Assembly: GCF_004378355.1 (NCBI RefSeq)
Contig: NZ_SNUB01000003.1
Span: 62,001 to 126,000, forward strand
Length of the DNA stretch: 64,000 nt
Reading direction: 5' to 3'
Source: Psychromonas algicola
Lineage (GTDB): Bacteria; Pseudomonadota; Gammaproteobacteria; Enterobacterales; Psychromonadaceae
This document shows, piece by piece, positions 25,487 through 35,349 of the stretch (positions are counted from its first letter, which is position 1; each line of letters starts with the position of its first letter). A program made the translations under genes and the position numbers. The notes beneath the pieces are model-generated. The model had not been told where the DNA came from and did not search any database. It saw only the letters and a program-made list of their open reading frames with translations.

Positions 25487-27355
25487 ATGGCATTACTCCA
25501 AATTGCAGAGCCTGGTCAATCGGCTGCGCCTCATCAACATAAATTGGCTGTTGGCATCGACTTAGGCACAACTAACTCATTAGTAGCGACAGTTCGAAGC
25601 GGACAAGCAACGACTTTGAATGATATCGATCAGCAAGATATGCTGCCATCTGTTGTTAACTATGCACTTTCAGAAGAAGATACACCGCAAGTGTTGGTGG
25701 GTAAAAGTGCATTAGAAAAATCAATTACAGATCCATTAAATACCTTGGTTTCTGCAAAGCGTTTAATGGGGAAATCATTAGCTGAATTAGATCAAACACA
25801 TCTTCCCTATGAATTTTCAGCACATGAAAGTGGATTAGCACAAATTAATACTGTGTGCGGTCCTATTAACGCGGTTCAAGCTTCTTCTGAAATATTGAAA
25901 GTACTTGCTAAGCGTGCGACTGAAAGTTTGCAGGGTGAGTTAAGTGGTGCAGTGATCACTGTGCCTGCTTACTTTGATGACGCGCAACGTCAAGGAACTA
26001 AAGATGCTGCCCGCTTAGCCGGTTTACATGTTTTACGTTTGTTAAATGAACCCACTGCTGCTGCAATTGCTTATGGTCTGGATTCTGGAAAAGAAGGAAT
26101 TATTGCCGTTTATGATTTAGGTGGTGGTACTTTTGATATTTCTATTTTAAATTTACATAAAGGTGTTTTCGAAGTATTAGCGACTGGCGGCGACTCAGCA
26201 TTAGGTGGTGATGACTTTGATTTATGTATTGCTCAATGGATACAAGAACAAGCGAATATTAGTGGTGACATTACCCCACAATTGCAGCAAGAATTATTAA
26301 AAGTAGCACGAGCTGCTAAACAAGCTTTAACTGATCACGAAGAAGTCAGTGTAACCCTAGAGCAAGTTCAATGGTCTGGTGTTTTAAGTAAAGTATTATT
26401 TGAGCAGTTAATTACAAAATTAGTTAAGAAAACTATTCGTTCATGTAAACGTGCACTAAAAGATGCTGATGTAAGTTTGCAAGATGTTGTGGAAGTTGTG
26501 ATGGTCGGTGGCTCAACACGTGTGCCACTGGTTCGTTCTGAGGTTTCTGCTTTTTTTGATAAGACATTATTAACAGGTATTGACCCTGATAAAGTGGTTG
26601 CTATTGGTGCGGCTATTCAAGCTGATATCTTAGTGGGTAATAAGCCTGATTCTGAAATGTTGTTATTAGATGTGTTACCGCTTTCGTTAGGCTTAGAAAC
26701 CATGGGCGGATTAGTTGAAAAAGTGATCCCTCGAAATACAACCATTCCCGTTGCCCGAGCACAAGAGTTTACTACTTTCAAAGATGGCCAAACTGCCATG
26801 ATGATTCATGTGCTTCAAGGCGAGCGAGAGTTAGTGGTTGATTGTCGTTCGTTGGCTAAATTTGTATTAACTGATATTCCTCCAATGGCTGCAGGTGCTG
26901 CGCATATTCGAGTCACTTTCCAAGTCGATGCGGATGGTTTATTAAGTGTGACTGCTATGGAAAAATCATCGGGCGTACAAGCTTATATTGAAGTTAAACC
27001 AACGTACGGTTTAAGTGATGATCAAGTGATGCAAATGCTATCTGATTCAATGACTTTTGCTGAAAAAGATATTCAAGCTCGTATGTTAGTTGAGCAACAA
27101 GTTGAAGCTAAACGTGTTGTAGAAAATTTACAAGCTGCTATCCAAAAAGATGGACAAGCATTACTGAATGAACAAGAGTATTCTGCAATAATAACAGCGA
27201 TTGATGAGTTAACTGCGCTTGCTAATGGAAAAGATCTTGAAGCCATTAAAGAAGCGATTACATCAATTGATAAATTAACTGAAAATTATGCTGAAAAACG
27301 AATGGATGTATCAATCAAAGCTGCTTTAACGGGCCACACCGTTGATGATATTTAA
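25487..27355 (+). CDS. hscA: Hsp70-type Fe-S chaperone HscA
   Basis: Specialised Hsp70 of 622 residues (E. coli 616) that releases clusters from IscU. The ATPase domain (about 20-385) has [40 protein letters not shown] and [12 protein letters not shown]. The substrate domain follows (about 390-622), with [17 protein letters not shown] at its start. It lacks the EEVD-like tail of DnaK. Confidence 0.97.
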   Translation: MALLQIAEPGQSAAPHQHKLAVGIDLGTTNSLVATVRSGQATTLNDIDQQDMLPSVVNYALSEEDTPQVLVGKSALEKSITDPLNTLVSAKRLMGKSLAELDQTHLPYEFSAHESGLAQINTVCGPINAVQASSEILKVLAKRATESLQGELSGAVITVPAYFDDAQRQGTKDAARLAGLHVLRLLNEPTAAAIAYGLDSGKEGIIAVYDLGGGTFDISILNLHKGVFEVLATGGDSALGGDDFDLCIAQWIQEQANISGDITPQLQQELLKVARAAKQALTDHEEVSVTLEQVQWSGVLSKVLFEQLITKLVKKTIRSCKRALKDADVSLQDVVEVVMVGGSTRVPLVRSEVSAFFDKTLLTGIDPDKVVAIGAAIQADILVGNKPDSEMLLLDVLPLSLGLETMGGLVEKVIPRNTTIPVARAQEFTTFKDGQTAMMIHVLQGERELVVDCRSLAKFVLTDIPPMAAGAAHIRVTFQVDADGLLSVTAMEKSSGVQAYIEVKPTYGLSDDQVMQMLSDSMTFAEKDIQARMLVEQQVEAKRVVENLQAAIQKDGQALLNEQEYSAIITAIDELTALANGKDLEAIKEAITSIDKLTENYAEKRMDVSIKAALTGHTVDDI

Positions 27356-27385
27356 GCGAAATTTAATAAAGAGAAAGGTTTTAAG

Positions 27386-27724
27386 ATGCCAAAAGTAATA
27401 TTTTTACCTCATGAAGAATTATGTCCAGACGGTTTAGTTGCTGAAGCGGCTGATGGTGAAACTGTTTTAGATGTTGCTTTAAAGAACCATATTCATATTG
27501 AACATGCTTGTGAAAAGTCTTGTGCGTGTACGACTTGTCATATCATTGTACGTGAAGGTTTTGATTCACTAGAAGAGAGCGATGAATTAGAAGATGATAT
27601 GCTAGATAAAGCTTGGGGACTTGAGCCTGAGTCGCGTTTAGGTTGCCAAGCTTGTTTACAAGGTGAAGATTTAGTAGTTGAAATTCCAAAATATACGGTT
27701 AATATCGTATCGGAAAATCACTAG
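27386..27724 (+). CDS. fdx: [2Fe-2S] ferredoxin Fdx
   Basis: Electron donor for cluster assembly, 112 residues (E. coli 111). Ligands are Cys42, Cys48 and Cys51 in EHACEKSCACTTCH and the cysteine of SRLGCQ. MPKVIFLPHEELCPDG is the standard start. RBS GAGAAAGG lies before the ATG. Confidence 0.96.
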   Translation: MPKVIFLPHEELCPDGLVAEAADGETVLDVALKNHIHIEHACEKSCACTTCHIIVREGFDSLEESDELEDDMLDKAWGLEPESRLGCQACLQGEDLVVEIPKYTVNIVSENH

Positions 27725-27745
27725 TTTTATTTTAAGGGGAACTTG

Positions 27746-27946
27746 ATGATATTAAAATGGATAGATTCTTTAGAAATTGCATTAGCATTAATCGAACAAT
27801 ATCCTGAACAAGATCCTCTTGCGATTCGTTTTACGGATTTGCGTGATTGGGTAATTGCATTAGATGATTTTGACGATGACCCAGATGGCTGCAATGAACG
27901 TATTTTAGAAGCAATCCAACTCAGCTGGATTGATGAAAACGATTAG
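27746..27946 (+). CDS. iscX: IscX (YfhJ) Fe-S assembly regulator
   Basis: Small acidic protein of 66 residues that binds IscS and iron and tunes cluster assembly. ATG at 27746 has AAGGGGA five bases before it; a TTG just in front is not needed. RFTDLRDWVIALDDFDDDP is the diagnostic acidic helix region, and the end ILEAIQLSWIDEND matches the family. Last gene of the isc operon proper. Confidence 0.93.
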   Translation: MILKWIDSLEIALALIEQYPEQDPLAIRFTDLRDWVIALDDFDDDPDGCNERILEAIQLSWIDEND

Positions 27947-27956
27947 AAAATCAAAA

Positions 27957-27987
27957 TAAACGCGAGCTTAGGCTCGCGTTTTGCTTT
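27957..27987 (+). terminator. intrinsic terminator after iscX
   Basis: AAACGCGAGC-TTAG-GCTCGCGTTTTGCTTT: a nine- to ten-base-pair GC-rich stem and T-rich tail. pepB begins 15 bases later, so its transcript must come from read-through or a promoter inside this short gap. Confidence 0.85.
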
Positions 27988-28001
27988 ATTAAGGAACCAT
28001 A

Positions 28002-29318
28002 ATGAGCAAACCATTCTTAGTTACTTTATCAGATACAAAAGCCGATCCTATTTGGGGTGAAAAAGCCTTATTATCATTTGATCAACAACAAGCAACCATC
28101 CACCTTGATTATACCAGCGATATTTTATCTCAAGTACAAACTGCTGCACGTAAGCTTGATGGTATGTCGTTACCTAAAGTGAAATTAGTCGGTGAGCAAT
28201 GGAATTCTGATTTGACCTGGGTATTCTGCCAAGGTTTCTACAATGCAAAAACAGGAGCAAATGTTGAGCTTCCTGAGTTAGATGATGAATCAATCAGTAC
28301 GTTAAATAGTAAGAAATTAATCAGTGAATGGGTGAGAGAAACCATTAACTTAGGTCCTGCGGTTGTCACTCCTGAAGTGTTATGTGAAAAGGCGTGTTCA
28401 ATATTAGAGCAAATCTGTGCAGATAAAGTGCCACTAACTTATAAGTTAATTGCTGGAGAGCAATTAGTTGCCGATGGGTATGTTGGCATTTATGAAGTGG
28501 GTAAAGGTAGTGTCAATATGCCTTGTATGCTTCAGTTAGATTATAACCCAAGTGGTGATCCTGATGCGCCAATTGATTATGCTTTGGTTGGCAAAGGCAT
28601 TACTTTTGACTCTGGTGGTTACAGCTTAAAACCGAGTCCTTCAATGGCTGCAATGAAAAGTGATATGGGTGGTGCCGCAACCGTGACTGGCGCATTAGCA
28701 TTAGCGGCTGCAAATGGTTTACAAAAGCGTGTTAAGTTGTATTTATGTTGTGCTGAAAATATGATCAGTGGTAAAGCTTTTAAACTAGGTGATGTCATTA
28801 AATATAAAAATGGCGTTACTGTTGAAGTGCTTAATACTGATGCCGAAGGACGTTTAGTCTTAGCCGATGGTTTAATTGCCGCGCAGGAAGATGGCGCTAA
28901 ACAGATTATTGATGCAGCAACATTAACTGGAGCTGCAAAAGCGGCTGTGGGTCGCGATTATAACTGTATTTTGAGTATGGATGATGAGTTCACTGAGTCT
29001 GCTTTAGCTGCTTCAAAAGAAGTTAATGAAAAATTATGGCGTTTACCATTAGAGCCTTTCCATTTACAACAAATTGGTTCTGCGTTTGCTGATATAGCGA
29101 ATATACATAGCGGTGGTGAAAGTATGGCCGGAGCATCAACTGCAGCAGCTTTCTTGGCTAAATTTGTAGAGCAACCTGAACAAAATTGGTTACACTTTGA
29201 TATGTCAGGTAGTTATCAACTTGCTGCTAATGGTTTATGGGCTGTGGGTGGTAAAGGTCACGGTATAGAAACAATTAGTTCGTTATTACTTCAATCTGAA
29301 CAGGTTGAATTAGATTAA
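28002..29318 (+). CDS. pepB: leucyl-type aminopeptidase PepB
   Basis: Cytosolic M17 aminopeptidase of 438 residues, hexameric and dependent on two metal ions. The catalytic part (about 170-438) shows GKGITFDSGGYSLKP (metal Asp and Lys), KSDMGGAATVTGAL, and NTDAEGRLVLADGL (metal Asp/Glu and Arg). The following IDAATLTGAA is also conserved. PepB is found just after iscX in E. coli too. It cleaves N-terminal residues from peptides. Confidence 0.93.
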   Translation: MSKPFLVTLSDTKADPIWGEKALLSFDQQQATIHLDYTSDILSQVQTAARKLDGMSLPKVKLVGEQWNSDLTWVFCQGFYNAKTGANVELPELDDESISTLNSKKLISEWVRETINLGPAVVTPEVLCEKACSILEQICADKVPLTYKLIAGEQLVADGYVGIYEVGKGSVNMPCMLQLDYNPSGDPDAPIDYALVGKGITFDSGGYSLKPSPSMAAMKSDMGGAATVTGALALAAANGLQKRVKLYLCCAENMISGKAFKLGDVIKYKNGVTVEVLNTDAEGRLVLADGLIAAQEDGAKQIIDAATLTGAAKAAVGRDYNCILSMDDEFTESALAASKEVNEKLWRLPLEPFHLQQIGSAFADIANIHSGGESMAGASTAAAFLAKFVEQPEQNWLHFDMSGSYQLAANGLWAVGGKGHGIETISSLLLQSEQVELD

Positions 29319-29349
29319 ATAAAGAACTGTTTTTGAAAACAGTGAGTTA

Positions 29350-29387
29350 AAAGCCAATACTTATTTTCAAAGTATTGGCTTTTTTAT
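29350..29387 (+). terminator. intrinsic terminator after pepB
   Basis: AAGCCAATACTT-ATTTTC-AAAGTATTGGCTT followed by TTTTATT, about 35 bases after the stop. It has a long, nearly perfect stem. Confidence 0.92.
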
Positions 29388-29592
29388 TGTTGGTTAACGT
29401 TGACTTATTACTGTTGCATCCACCTTTTGCAGTAAATTATTGTGAATTTAATTAAGCCGTTTCAAAAAATCTTTATAGGAAGCTCACTTTTATTATCAAA
29501 GTTTTTTATATCCTCTATTTTATGGATATTTATGCTATTATCTGCGTCTATTTACCCCCCGAATATCATTATTAGATTAGAGCGTTTTAGAC

Positions 29593-32500
29593 ATGATCCC
29601 AAATTTAAACCACCAAGAAAATATAAAGCAGGATACTTTTGCCTTTCTTAAAGCCTTAAGCGAAAGTGAGTATTCAGGTGAAATTGCCAAAAGTTACGCA
29701 AGTCGTTTAGCTGTTGCAACGGATAACAGTGTTTATCAATGTCTGCCTCAGGCAATTATTCATCCTAAATCGACTCAAGATATCATATTGATTTGTCAGC
29801 TTGCTCAGCAGACTGAATTTTCTGATATTCGTTTTTCACCGCGTGGTGGTGGTACTGGAACCAATGGTCAATCTTTAACCAATGATATTGTTTTAGATTT
29901 ATCTAAGTATATGAATAATATACTTGAAATTAATGCAGAAGAAGGTTGGGTAAGAGTTCAAACAGGTGTTGTTAAAGATCAATTAAATGATTACCTCAGA
30001 CCACACGGTTTATTTTTCTCGCCTGATTTATCAACAAGTAATCGCGCAACCATTGGTGGCATGATCAGTAACGATGCGTCTGGGCAAGGTTCTCTGATTT
30101 ACGGAAAAACAAGCGATCATGTTTTAGGGTTAACCTCGGTGTTAATTGATGGAAGTTTATTAGAAACAAAACCATTAACGGCTGTTGATTTAATTGACCA
30201 AGTTGAACGTAACGATTCCATTGGTGCTATTTACCGTCAAGTTATTGATACTTGTGAAACTCAGCAACAAAATATTGAAGATACTTTTCCAAAATTAAAC
30301 CGGTTTTTAACGGGGTACGATTTAAAACATGTTTATGACCATGAAACAGGTACTGTCGATTTAACGCGTATTTTATGTGGTGCAGAAGGATCATTAGCTT
30401 TTATCACTGAAGCAACATTGCACGTGCAAAAAATTCCAACTTACCGTACGTTATTTAATATTAAATACGATAGCTTTCAATCTGCATTACAAAATGCACC
30501 ATTCTTAGTGAAAGCGAATGCGCTTTCTGTAGAAACTGTTGACTCTACTGTATTGAATTTAGCTAAAGAAGATATTGTTTGGCATAGCGTAAAAGAATTA
30601 ATTAAAGACGTACCTGGACAAACGCTTGATGGTATTAATATCGTAGAGTTTGCAGAAGCGGACGAAGCCATTCAACAACAAAAAATCGATGCATTAATCG
30701 TGATGCTAGATGAGCTAATTAGCAATAAAGAAGCAGGCGTTATTGGTTATCAAATTTGCAGTGAGCTTGCTGATATTAATAAAATTTATGGTATGCGTAA
30801 AAAAGCGGTAGGGTTATTAGGTAAAGCAGATAGTCGTGCTAAACCCGTTGCTTTTGTTGAAGATACGTGTGTACCGCCTGAGAATTTAGCGCAATATATC
30901 ATCGAATTCCGTCAGTTATTAGACGACAAAGGGTTACATTACGGCATGTTTGGGCATGTTGATGCTGGTGTGCTTCATGTGCGTCCTGCATTAGACTTAT
31001 GCGATCCTGAACAAGAAAAATTGATGCGTGAAGTATCTGATAAGGTCGTAGAGCTAACTGCTAAATACAAAGGGTTGATGTGGGGCGAACACGGTAAAGG
31101 CTACCGTAGTGAATATGGGCCAGAGTTTTTTGGCGAAGTGTTATTTAATGAATTAAGAAAAATCAAAGCGGCGTTCGATCCAAATAATCGAGTGAACCCT
31201 GGGAAGATTTGTACCCCTTTTGATTCCACTGAAGAGTTAGTGAGTGTTGATGCTGTAAAACGTGGCGCATTCGATAGACAGATTCCAATTAAAGTACGTG
31301 AAAGTTACGCACAAGCCATTGATTGTAACGGTAATGGTTTATGCTTTAACTATGATACAAGCTCGCCAATGTGTCCTTCAGTTAAGGTGACTAGCGATCG
31401 AGTACATTCGCCTAAAGGTCGTGCTGGTTTAATGCGAGAATGGTTACGTCAATTAGCCAATAACGATATTGATGTATTACAACTTGAAAGTGATTTATAC
31501 GCTGGTAAGAATGCGAGTGTATTTACTAAGTTTAAAAATACATTATCTAAACGCAGTGGAGAGTATGATTTCTCACACGAAGTGATGGAAGCAATGCAAG
31601 GCTGTTTAGCTTGTAAAGCGTGTACAAGCCAATGTCCAATTCAAGTGGATGTGCCAACATTTAGAGCGCGCTTTATCCATTTGTATCACGACCGTTATTT
31701 ACGTCCATTAAAGGATTATTTTGTTGCTTACGTAGAACAATATGCGCCATTGATGGGGAAAATGCCGCGTTTCTTTAATTTCTTTACCGGTATGAAACTC
31801 ACTTCAGTATTAACTGAAAAAATAGTGGGCATGGTTGATATTCCACAACTTTCATTTCCAACGTTAAAGTCTGCTTTAAAACAGCATGATATTACTGAGT
31901 TTGATCTTGATAAGTTACAGGCATTAACAACTGAGCAACGTGAAGAATATGTACTGATAGTACAAGATCCATTTACCACTTATTACGATGCGGATGTGGT
32001 GCGTGATTTATTGCTTACCATTAAAAAGCTAGGTTACAAACCGATTGTTTTACCTTTTAAACCAAATGGTAAACCACAACATATTAAAGGCTTTCTCAGT
32101 AAATTTGCTAAGACAGCTAAAAACTCTGCAGACTTTTTAAATCAAATGGCGAAGTTAGATATTCCATTGGTGGGTACGGATCCCGCTATGGTGCTTTGTT
32201 ATCGTGATGAATATAAGCAAGCGCTAGGTGATAAACGCGGCACATTTAATGTGCAGTTATTCCAAGAATGGCTAAAACCACGTTTACAAGGTGAAGCGAA
32301 AGCCGCATCAAAAGCTGATTTTTATTTGTTAGGACATTGTACTGAGAAAACAGCTGAACCGACTTCAGGAAACGATTGGATTGCTATTTTTAAACACTTT
32401 GGTGGTTCGCTATCTGAAGTGGCTGTAGGTTGTTGTGGTATGGCGGGAACTTATGGCCATGATGCCGGTAAACTAGCAGATTCAAAAGCTATTTACAGTT

Positions 32501-32643
32501 TAAGTTGGGAAGCTGAAATAGCAAAACATGAACGCACTCAATGCCTTGCAACGGGGTATTCATGCCGTAGCCAAGTAAAACGTATTGAAGGTGAAACCTT
32601 GAAGCATCCTGTGCAAGCGCTATTAAGTTTACTTGAAAGCTAA
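29593..32643 (+). CDS. ydiJ: YdiJ-type FAD and Fe-S D-2-hydroxyacid (2-hydroxyglutarate) dehydrogenase
   Basis: Fusion protein of 1016 residues (E. coli YdiJ 1018), reported there to oxidise D-2-hydroxyglutarate. Order of parts: FAD-binding type 4 domain (about 40-280, with FSPRGGGTGTNGQSL and TIGGMISNDASGQGS), FAD-oxidase C domain (about 290-550, with MFGHVDAGVLHVRP and MWGEHGKGYRSE), a ferredoxin-like part with CLACKACTSQCPI near residue 670, and a C-terminal CCG-type domain with CCGMAGTYGHDAG near residue 948. D-lactate or other 2-hydroxyacids are possible alternatives. menI follows 36 bases later, as in E. coli. Confidence 0.9.
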   Translation: MIPNLNHQENIKQDTFAFLKALSESEYSGEIAKSYASRLAVATDNSVYQCLPQAIIHPKSTQDIILICQLAQQTEFSDIRFSPRGGGTGTNGQSLTNDIVLDLSKYMNNILEINAEEGWVRVQTGVVKDQLNDYLRPHGLFFSPDLSTSNRATIGGMISNDASGQGSLIYGKTSDHVLGLTSVLIDGSLLETKPLTAVDLIDQVERNDSIGAIYRQVIDTCETQQQNIEDTFPKLNRFLTGYDLKHVYDHETGTVDLTRILCGAEGSLAFITEATLHVQKIPTYRTLFNIKYDSFQSALQNAPFLVKANALSVETVDSTVLNLAKEDIVWHSVKELIKDVPGQTLDGINIVEFAEADEAIQQQKIDALIVMLDELISNKEAGVIGYQICSELADINKIYGMRKKAVGLLGKADSRAKPVAFVEDTCVPPENLAQYIIEFRQLLDDKGLHYGMFGHVDAGVLHVRPALDLCDPEQEKLMREVSDKVVELTAKYKGLMWGEHGKGYRSEYGPEFFGEVLFNELRKIKAAFDPNNRVNPGKICTPFDSTEELVSVDAVKRGAFDRQIPIKVRESYAQAIDCNGNGLCFNYDTSSPMCPSVKVTSDRVHSPKGRAGLMREWLRQLANNDIDVLQLESDLYAGKNASVFTKFKNTLSKRSGEYDFSHEVMEAMQGCLACKACTSQCPIQVDVPTFRARFIHLYHDRYLRPLKDYFVAYVEQYAPLMGKMPRFFNFFTGMKLTSVLTEKIVGMVDIPQLSFPTLKSALKQHDITEFDLDKLQALTTEQREEYVLIVQDPFTTYYDADVVRDLLLTIKKLGYKPIVLPFKPNGKPQHIKGFLSKFAKTAKNSADFLNQMAKLDIPLVGTDPAMVLCYRDEYKQALGDKRGTFNVQLFQEWLKPRLQGEAKAASKADFYLLGHCTEKTAEPTSGNDWIAIFKHFGGSLSEVAVGCCGMAGTYGHDAGKLADSKAIYSLSWEAEIAKHERTQCLATGYSCRSQVKRIEGETLKHPVQALLSLLES

Positions 32644-32678
32644 ATGATAGAGTGAAATGAACGTATAAGGATTCAATA

Positions 32679-33107
32679 ATGAGTATTTGGAAAAAAAATA
32701 CCGATTTAACGCGTTTAAATGCGATTAATGCAGATACGCTTATTGCATGGATTGGTATTGAATATACTCAAATTGGAGACAATTTTTTGAAGGGAACGAT
32801 GCCCGTTGATAGCCGAACACATCAACCACATGGGGTGTTACATGGCGGTGCGTCCGTAGTGTTAGCTGAAACATTAGGTAGTGTTGCTGCTAATCTAGCG
32901 GTTCCCGATGATAAAGTCTGCGTTGGTTTAGAAGTTAACGCTAATCATATAAGAAGTATAAAAAAAGGCACGGTAACAGGAACGGCAACAGCTGTTCATA
33001 TTGGTTACAGCACACAAATTTGGCAAATAGAAATTTGTAATGAACGTAATCAGTTAATTTGCACATCGCGATTAACCGTTGCGGTTATTGATAAACCCAA
33101 ACATTAA
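32679..33107 (+). CDS. menI: hotdog-fold acyl-CoA thioesterase, YdiI/MenI type
   Basis: Thioesterase of 142 residues that in E. coli hydrolyses 1,4-dihydroxy-2-naphthoyl-CoA in menaquinone synthesis. GTMPVDSRTHQPHGVLHGGASVVLAET (split: MPVDSRTHQPHGVLHGG and ASVVLAE) carries the catalytic Glu of this subfamily, and VGLEVNANHIRSIKKG is the second family stretch. Adjacent to ydiJ as in Enterobacteriaceae. Paralogues act on other aromatic CoA esters, so the menaquinone role is likely but not shown. Confidence 0.85.
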   Translation: MSIWKKNTDLTRLNAINADTLIAWIGIEYTQIGDNFLKGTMPVDSRTHQPHGVLHGGASVVLAETLGSVAANLAVPDDKVCVGLEVNANHIRSIKKGTVTGTATAVHIGYSTQIWQIEICNERNQLICTSRLTVAVIDKPKH

Positions 33108-33153
33108 AAGCTCATTTATTGAGTTTGTAAAAATAGAAGTTAAAGAGAATATT

Positions 33154-33993
33154 ATGATTAAAGTAGGTGCTTATAACGAGCTTAACATCGTTAAAGAAGT
33201 GGATTTTGGATTATACCTAGAAGGTGGGCATGATTTTGGTGAGATCCTTTTACCAAAACGATATGTGACTGATGAAATGCAAGTTGGACAAAGCATTTCT
33301 GTGTTTTTGTATTTCGATTCAGAAGATAGATTAATCGCTACAACGCAACACGCTAAAGCAATCGCTGGTGAGTTTGCATCATTAAAAGTAATCGATACTA
33401 ACCGTGCTGGTGCTTTCTTAGATTGGGGATTGCCAAAAGATTTATTGGTACCATTTAACCAACAGAAAGTAGCAATGAAAACTGGATTTAACTATGTCGT
33501 CTATGTTTATCAAGATGAGATTAGTGAGCGTTTGTTAGCGTCATCTAAACTAGATCGTTTTTTAGATAAAGAGCCTGCTGACTATAAAGTCGGTGAAAAA
33601 GTGGACTTGTTAATTGCAGATCGTACAGATATCGGTTTTAAAGCGATTATCAATCATAAACATTGGGGGGTTATTTTTGAAAGTGATGTCTTTGGTGATT
33701 TAGGTATCGGTAAAAAATGCAAAGGTTATATAAGACGTGTTCGCGAAGATGGAAAGATTGATCTAAGTCTAACGCAAACCGGTTATGCAAAGGTTGATGG
33801 ATTATCTGACCGCATTTTATTAACGCTAAGACAGCATGATGGCTTTTTACCGCTCTCTGATAAAAGTACCCCTGAGCAAATTGCTAAAATATTAAAAATG
33901 AGTAAAGGTAATTTTAAAAAGGCTATTGGCCAACTTTATAAAAATGGCCATATTGTTATTGCTGATAACGGTATTACCGTCACTAATAAATAG
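33154..33993 (+). CDS. CvfB/YitL-type S1-domain RNA-binding protein
   Basis: Protein of 279 residues with repeated S1-like beta-barrel domains (about 1-65, 68-140 and 145-215) and a C-terminal winged helix (about 220-279, ending KAIGQLYKNGHIVIADNGI). This is the layout of CvfB (conserved virulence factor B) proteins, which bind RNA. ATG at 33154 is preferred: the S1 domain starts there and AAGAGAA lies before it, while a start at 33079 would overlap the menI gene. Role in this organism unknown. Confidence 0.8.
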   Translation: MIKVGAYNELNIVKEVDFGLYLEGGHDFGEILLPKRYVTDEMQVGQSISVFLYFDSEDRLIATTQHAKAIAGEFASLKVIDTNRAGAFLDWGLPKDLLVPFNQQKVAMKTGFNYVVYVYQDEISERLLASSKLDRFLDKEPADYKVGEKVDLLIADRTDIGFKAIINHKHWGVIFESDVFGDLGIGKKCKGYIRRVREDGKIDLSLTQTGYAKVDGLSDRILLTLRQHDGFLPLSDKSTPEQIAKILKMSKGNFKKAIGQLYKNGHIVIADNGITVTNK

Positions 33994-34021
33994 TCAGTTA
34001 CTTAGAGTTTTATATCTGAAT

Positions 34022-34047
34022 TAAAAAAGCGCTTCGGCGCTTTTTTG
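34022..34047 (+). terminator. intrinsic terminator after the cvfB-like gene
   Basis: AAAAAAGCGC-TTCG-GCGCTTTTTT: a stable UUCG tetraloop hairpin with a U tract, symmetrical and able to work in both directions. Confidence 0.93.
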
Positions 34048-34057
34048 TTACCTTTAT

Positions 34058-34110
34058 TTATACCAATTACATTAAATAAGTGCTCTAAATTTTGTGCAGT
34101 AAAAATGGCT
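34058..34110. repeat. partial MITE end next to copy B
   Basis: ATACCAATTACATTAAATAA, a second copy of the element terminus, stands 54 bases before the full copy B and is followed by CTCTAAATTTTGTGCAG, which resembles the region just inside copy B. It looks like a solo end left by partial duplication or by insertion of one element near another. Confidence 0.5.
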
Positions 34111-34111
34111 T

Positions 34112-34349
34112 ATACCAATAGCGTTAAATATATTATCTAAATTTTGCAAAGAAAAAACAGTTCAATTCAAGGCGTAAATTGACACCTTTCGAGAGGTTAA
34201 CTTCGTTAACCTTCTATCGGTAGTATTAAATAAAACACTTTAATACTTTAATGGCTGTTCCCTTTACTACATCTACAAAATAAAAGTATAACGAAGAAGT
34301 GGGCTGTTTTAGCCAGTAAAATAGATAAGTTATTTATCGTGATTGGCAT
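34112..34349. repeat. MITE-like repeat, copy B (inverted relative to copy A)
   Basis: About 238 bases matching the reverse complement of 12075-12313 almost end to end, including GAGAGGTTAACTTCGTTAACC and the strings GGCTGTTCC and GAAGAAGTGGGCTGTTTTAG. Termini ATACCAATAGCGTTAAATA and TTTATCGTGATTGGCAT are the inverted repeats. No ORF. It lies between convergent genes. Confidence 0.85.
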
Positions 34350-34382
34350 TATTATCGATGATCATTAATCTATGCACATCAG

Positions 34383-35003
34383 TTAACTCATCACCAACCA
34401 TAAAGCGACTAACATCATCATAGTCCCTGCAATTCGGTTTAATAATTTCACACTACTTTGTTGTTGTAATAAATGTCGTAAGGTTTTTCCACCCGTTGCA
34501 TAAAGCAGCATACAAGTTAACTCAAAACATAAAATGATGGCGATCAACTGCGTGGCTTGTGGTAGTAAATCTGTATTCGTATTAATAAAAGGCGGTAGTA
34601 ATGAAATCATAAATGCCCAACCTTTAGGATTTGCAATCGCTGTAATAAAGCCTTGAACGAATAAAGCTTTCCTATCAATATCTATCTCTTCCACAGCGGT
34701 TGTTGGGATCGCCATTTTTCCTAATGAACGCCACATTTGTATGCCCAAATATAATAAATATGCACCGCCTAAGTATTTCATAAATAAAAATAAATTAGGT
34801 CTAGTCAATAATAAAGCAGAAACACCTATCAAGGCAGAAAGCGCCACCAAACCAACACCAATTAATTCGCCGCCCATCATCCATAAACTGCGTTTAATAC
34901 CAATTGTCATACCTAGGGTCATTGCTAATACCATGCACATACCGGGAGTGATTGAAACTGCAAAAAAAGTTGGGATAAATAGAAATAATAAGTTCTGATC
35001 CAT
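34383..35003 (-). CDS. LysE/RhtB-family amino acid exporter
   Basis: Inner-membrane exporter of 206 residues with five to six hydrophobic helices. The N-terminal FAVSITPGMCMVLAMTLG is the LysE-family P-G-P/M region and the second GAYLLYLGIQMWRS stretch is also conserved. The ATG at 35003 (GAGA five bases before) is preferred to one at 35021, which would add six polar residues. Substrate could be homoserine, threonine, lysine or another amino acid. Monocistronic. Confidence 0.8.
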   Translation of the reverse strand: MDQNLLFLFIPTFFAVSITPGMCMVLAMTLGMTIGIKRSLWMMGGELIGVGLVALSALIGVSALLLTRPNLFLFMKYLGGAYLLYLGIQMWRSLGKMAIPTTAVEEIDIDRKALFVQGFITAIANPKGWAFMISLLPPFINTNTDLLPQATQLIAIILCFELTCMLLYATGGKTLRHLLQQQSSVKLLNRIAGTMMMLVALWLVMS

Positions 35004-35349
35004 AAGTGTCTCATTACGCATATAGAAGGAAAATGAAGCATTATTATAATCAGCTTAATATTATTTAAAACCAGTATTTATACATTTAGTTTTATATTTT
35101 TTACTAATTATTAAGCTTTTAAAAGGCGGATTTTTAAGTTAATTACTTTATTGATGTATTTATATTTCTTTACAATCCCGTTTTTTAAAAATATGGTGTT
35201 GCAACTAAGTTTGAGTTATTGCTTGAATAGCAATGTATTAAAAGCGTTGTAATTTATTGAAAGTATTGTGATTTTAATCTCGTTATGTTTTTCAGTCTGG
35301 ACTTACACTCAAGCTATACCATTAAATTTTTATATTATTAGGAGACATT
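35004..35349. other. intergenic region before udp
   Basis: About 345 AT-rich bases between divergent genes. TGTGA-N6-TC at 35267-35279 resembles half of a CRP site, the regulator expected for nucleoside genes, but the second half is poor. The AGGAG ribosome site of udp is at 35340. I see no RNA gene. Confidence 0.5.

Noticed and set aside
29442-29651. Hydrophobic ORF of 69 codons before ydiJ
   Set aside because: It overlaps the conserved ydiJ start by 59 bases and has no good ribosome site; the hydrophobic look comes from T-rich leader sequence. A short leader peptide is not fully excluded.
35267-35282. CRP site before udp
   Set aside because: Only the left half (TGTGA) is good; the right half (TCTCG) matches TCACA at too few positions to call.
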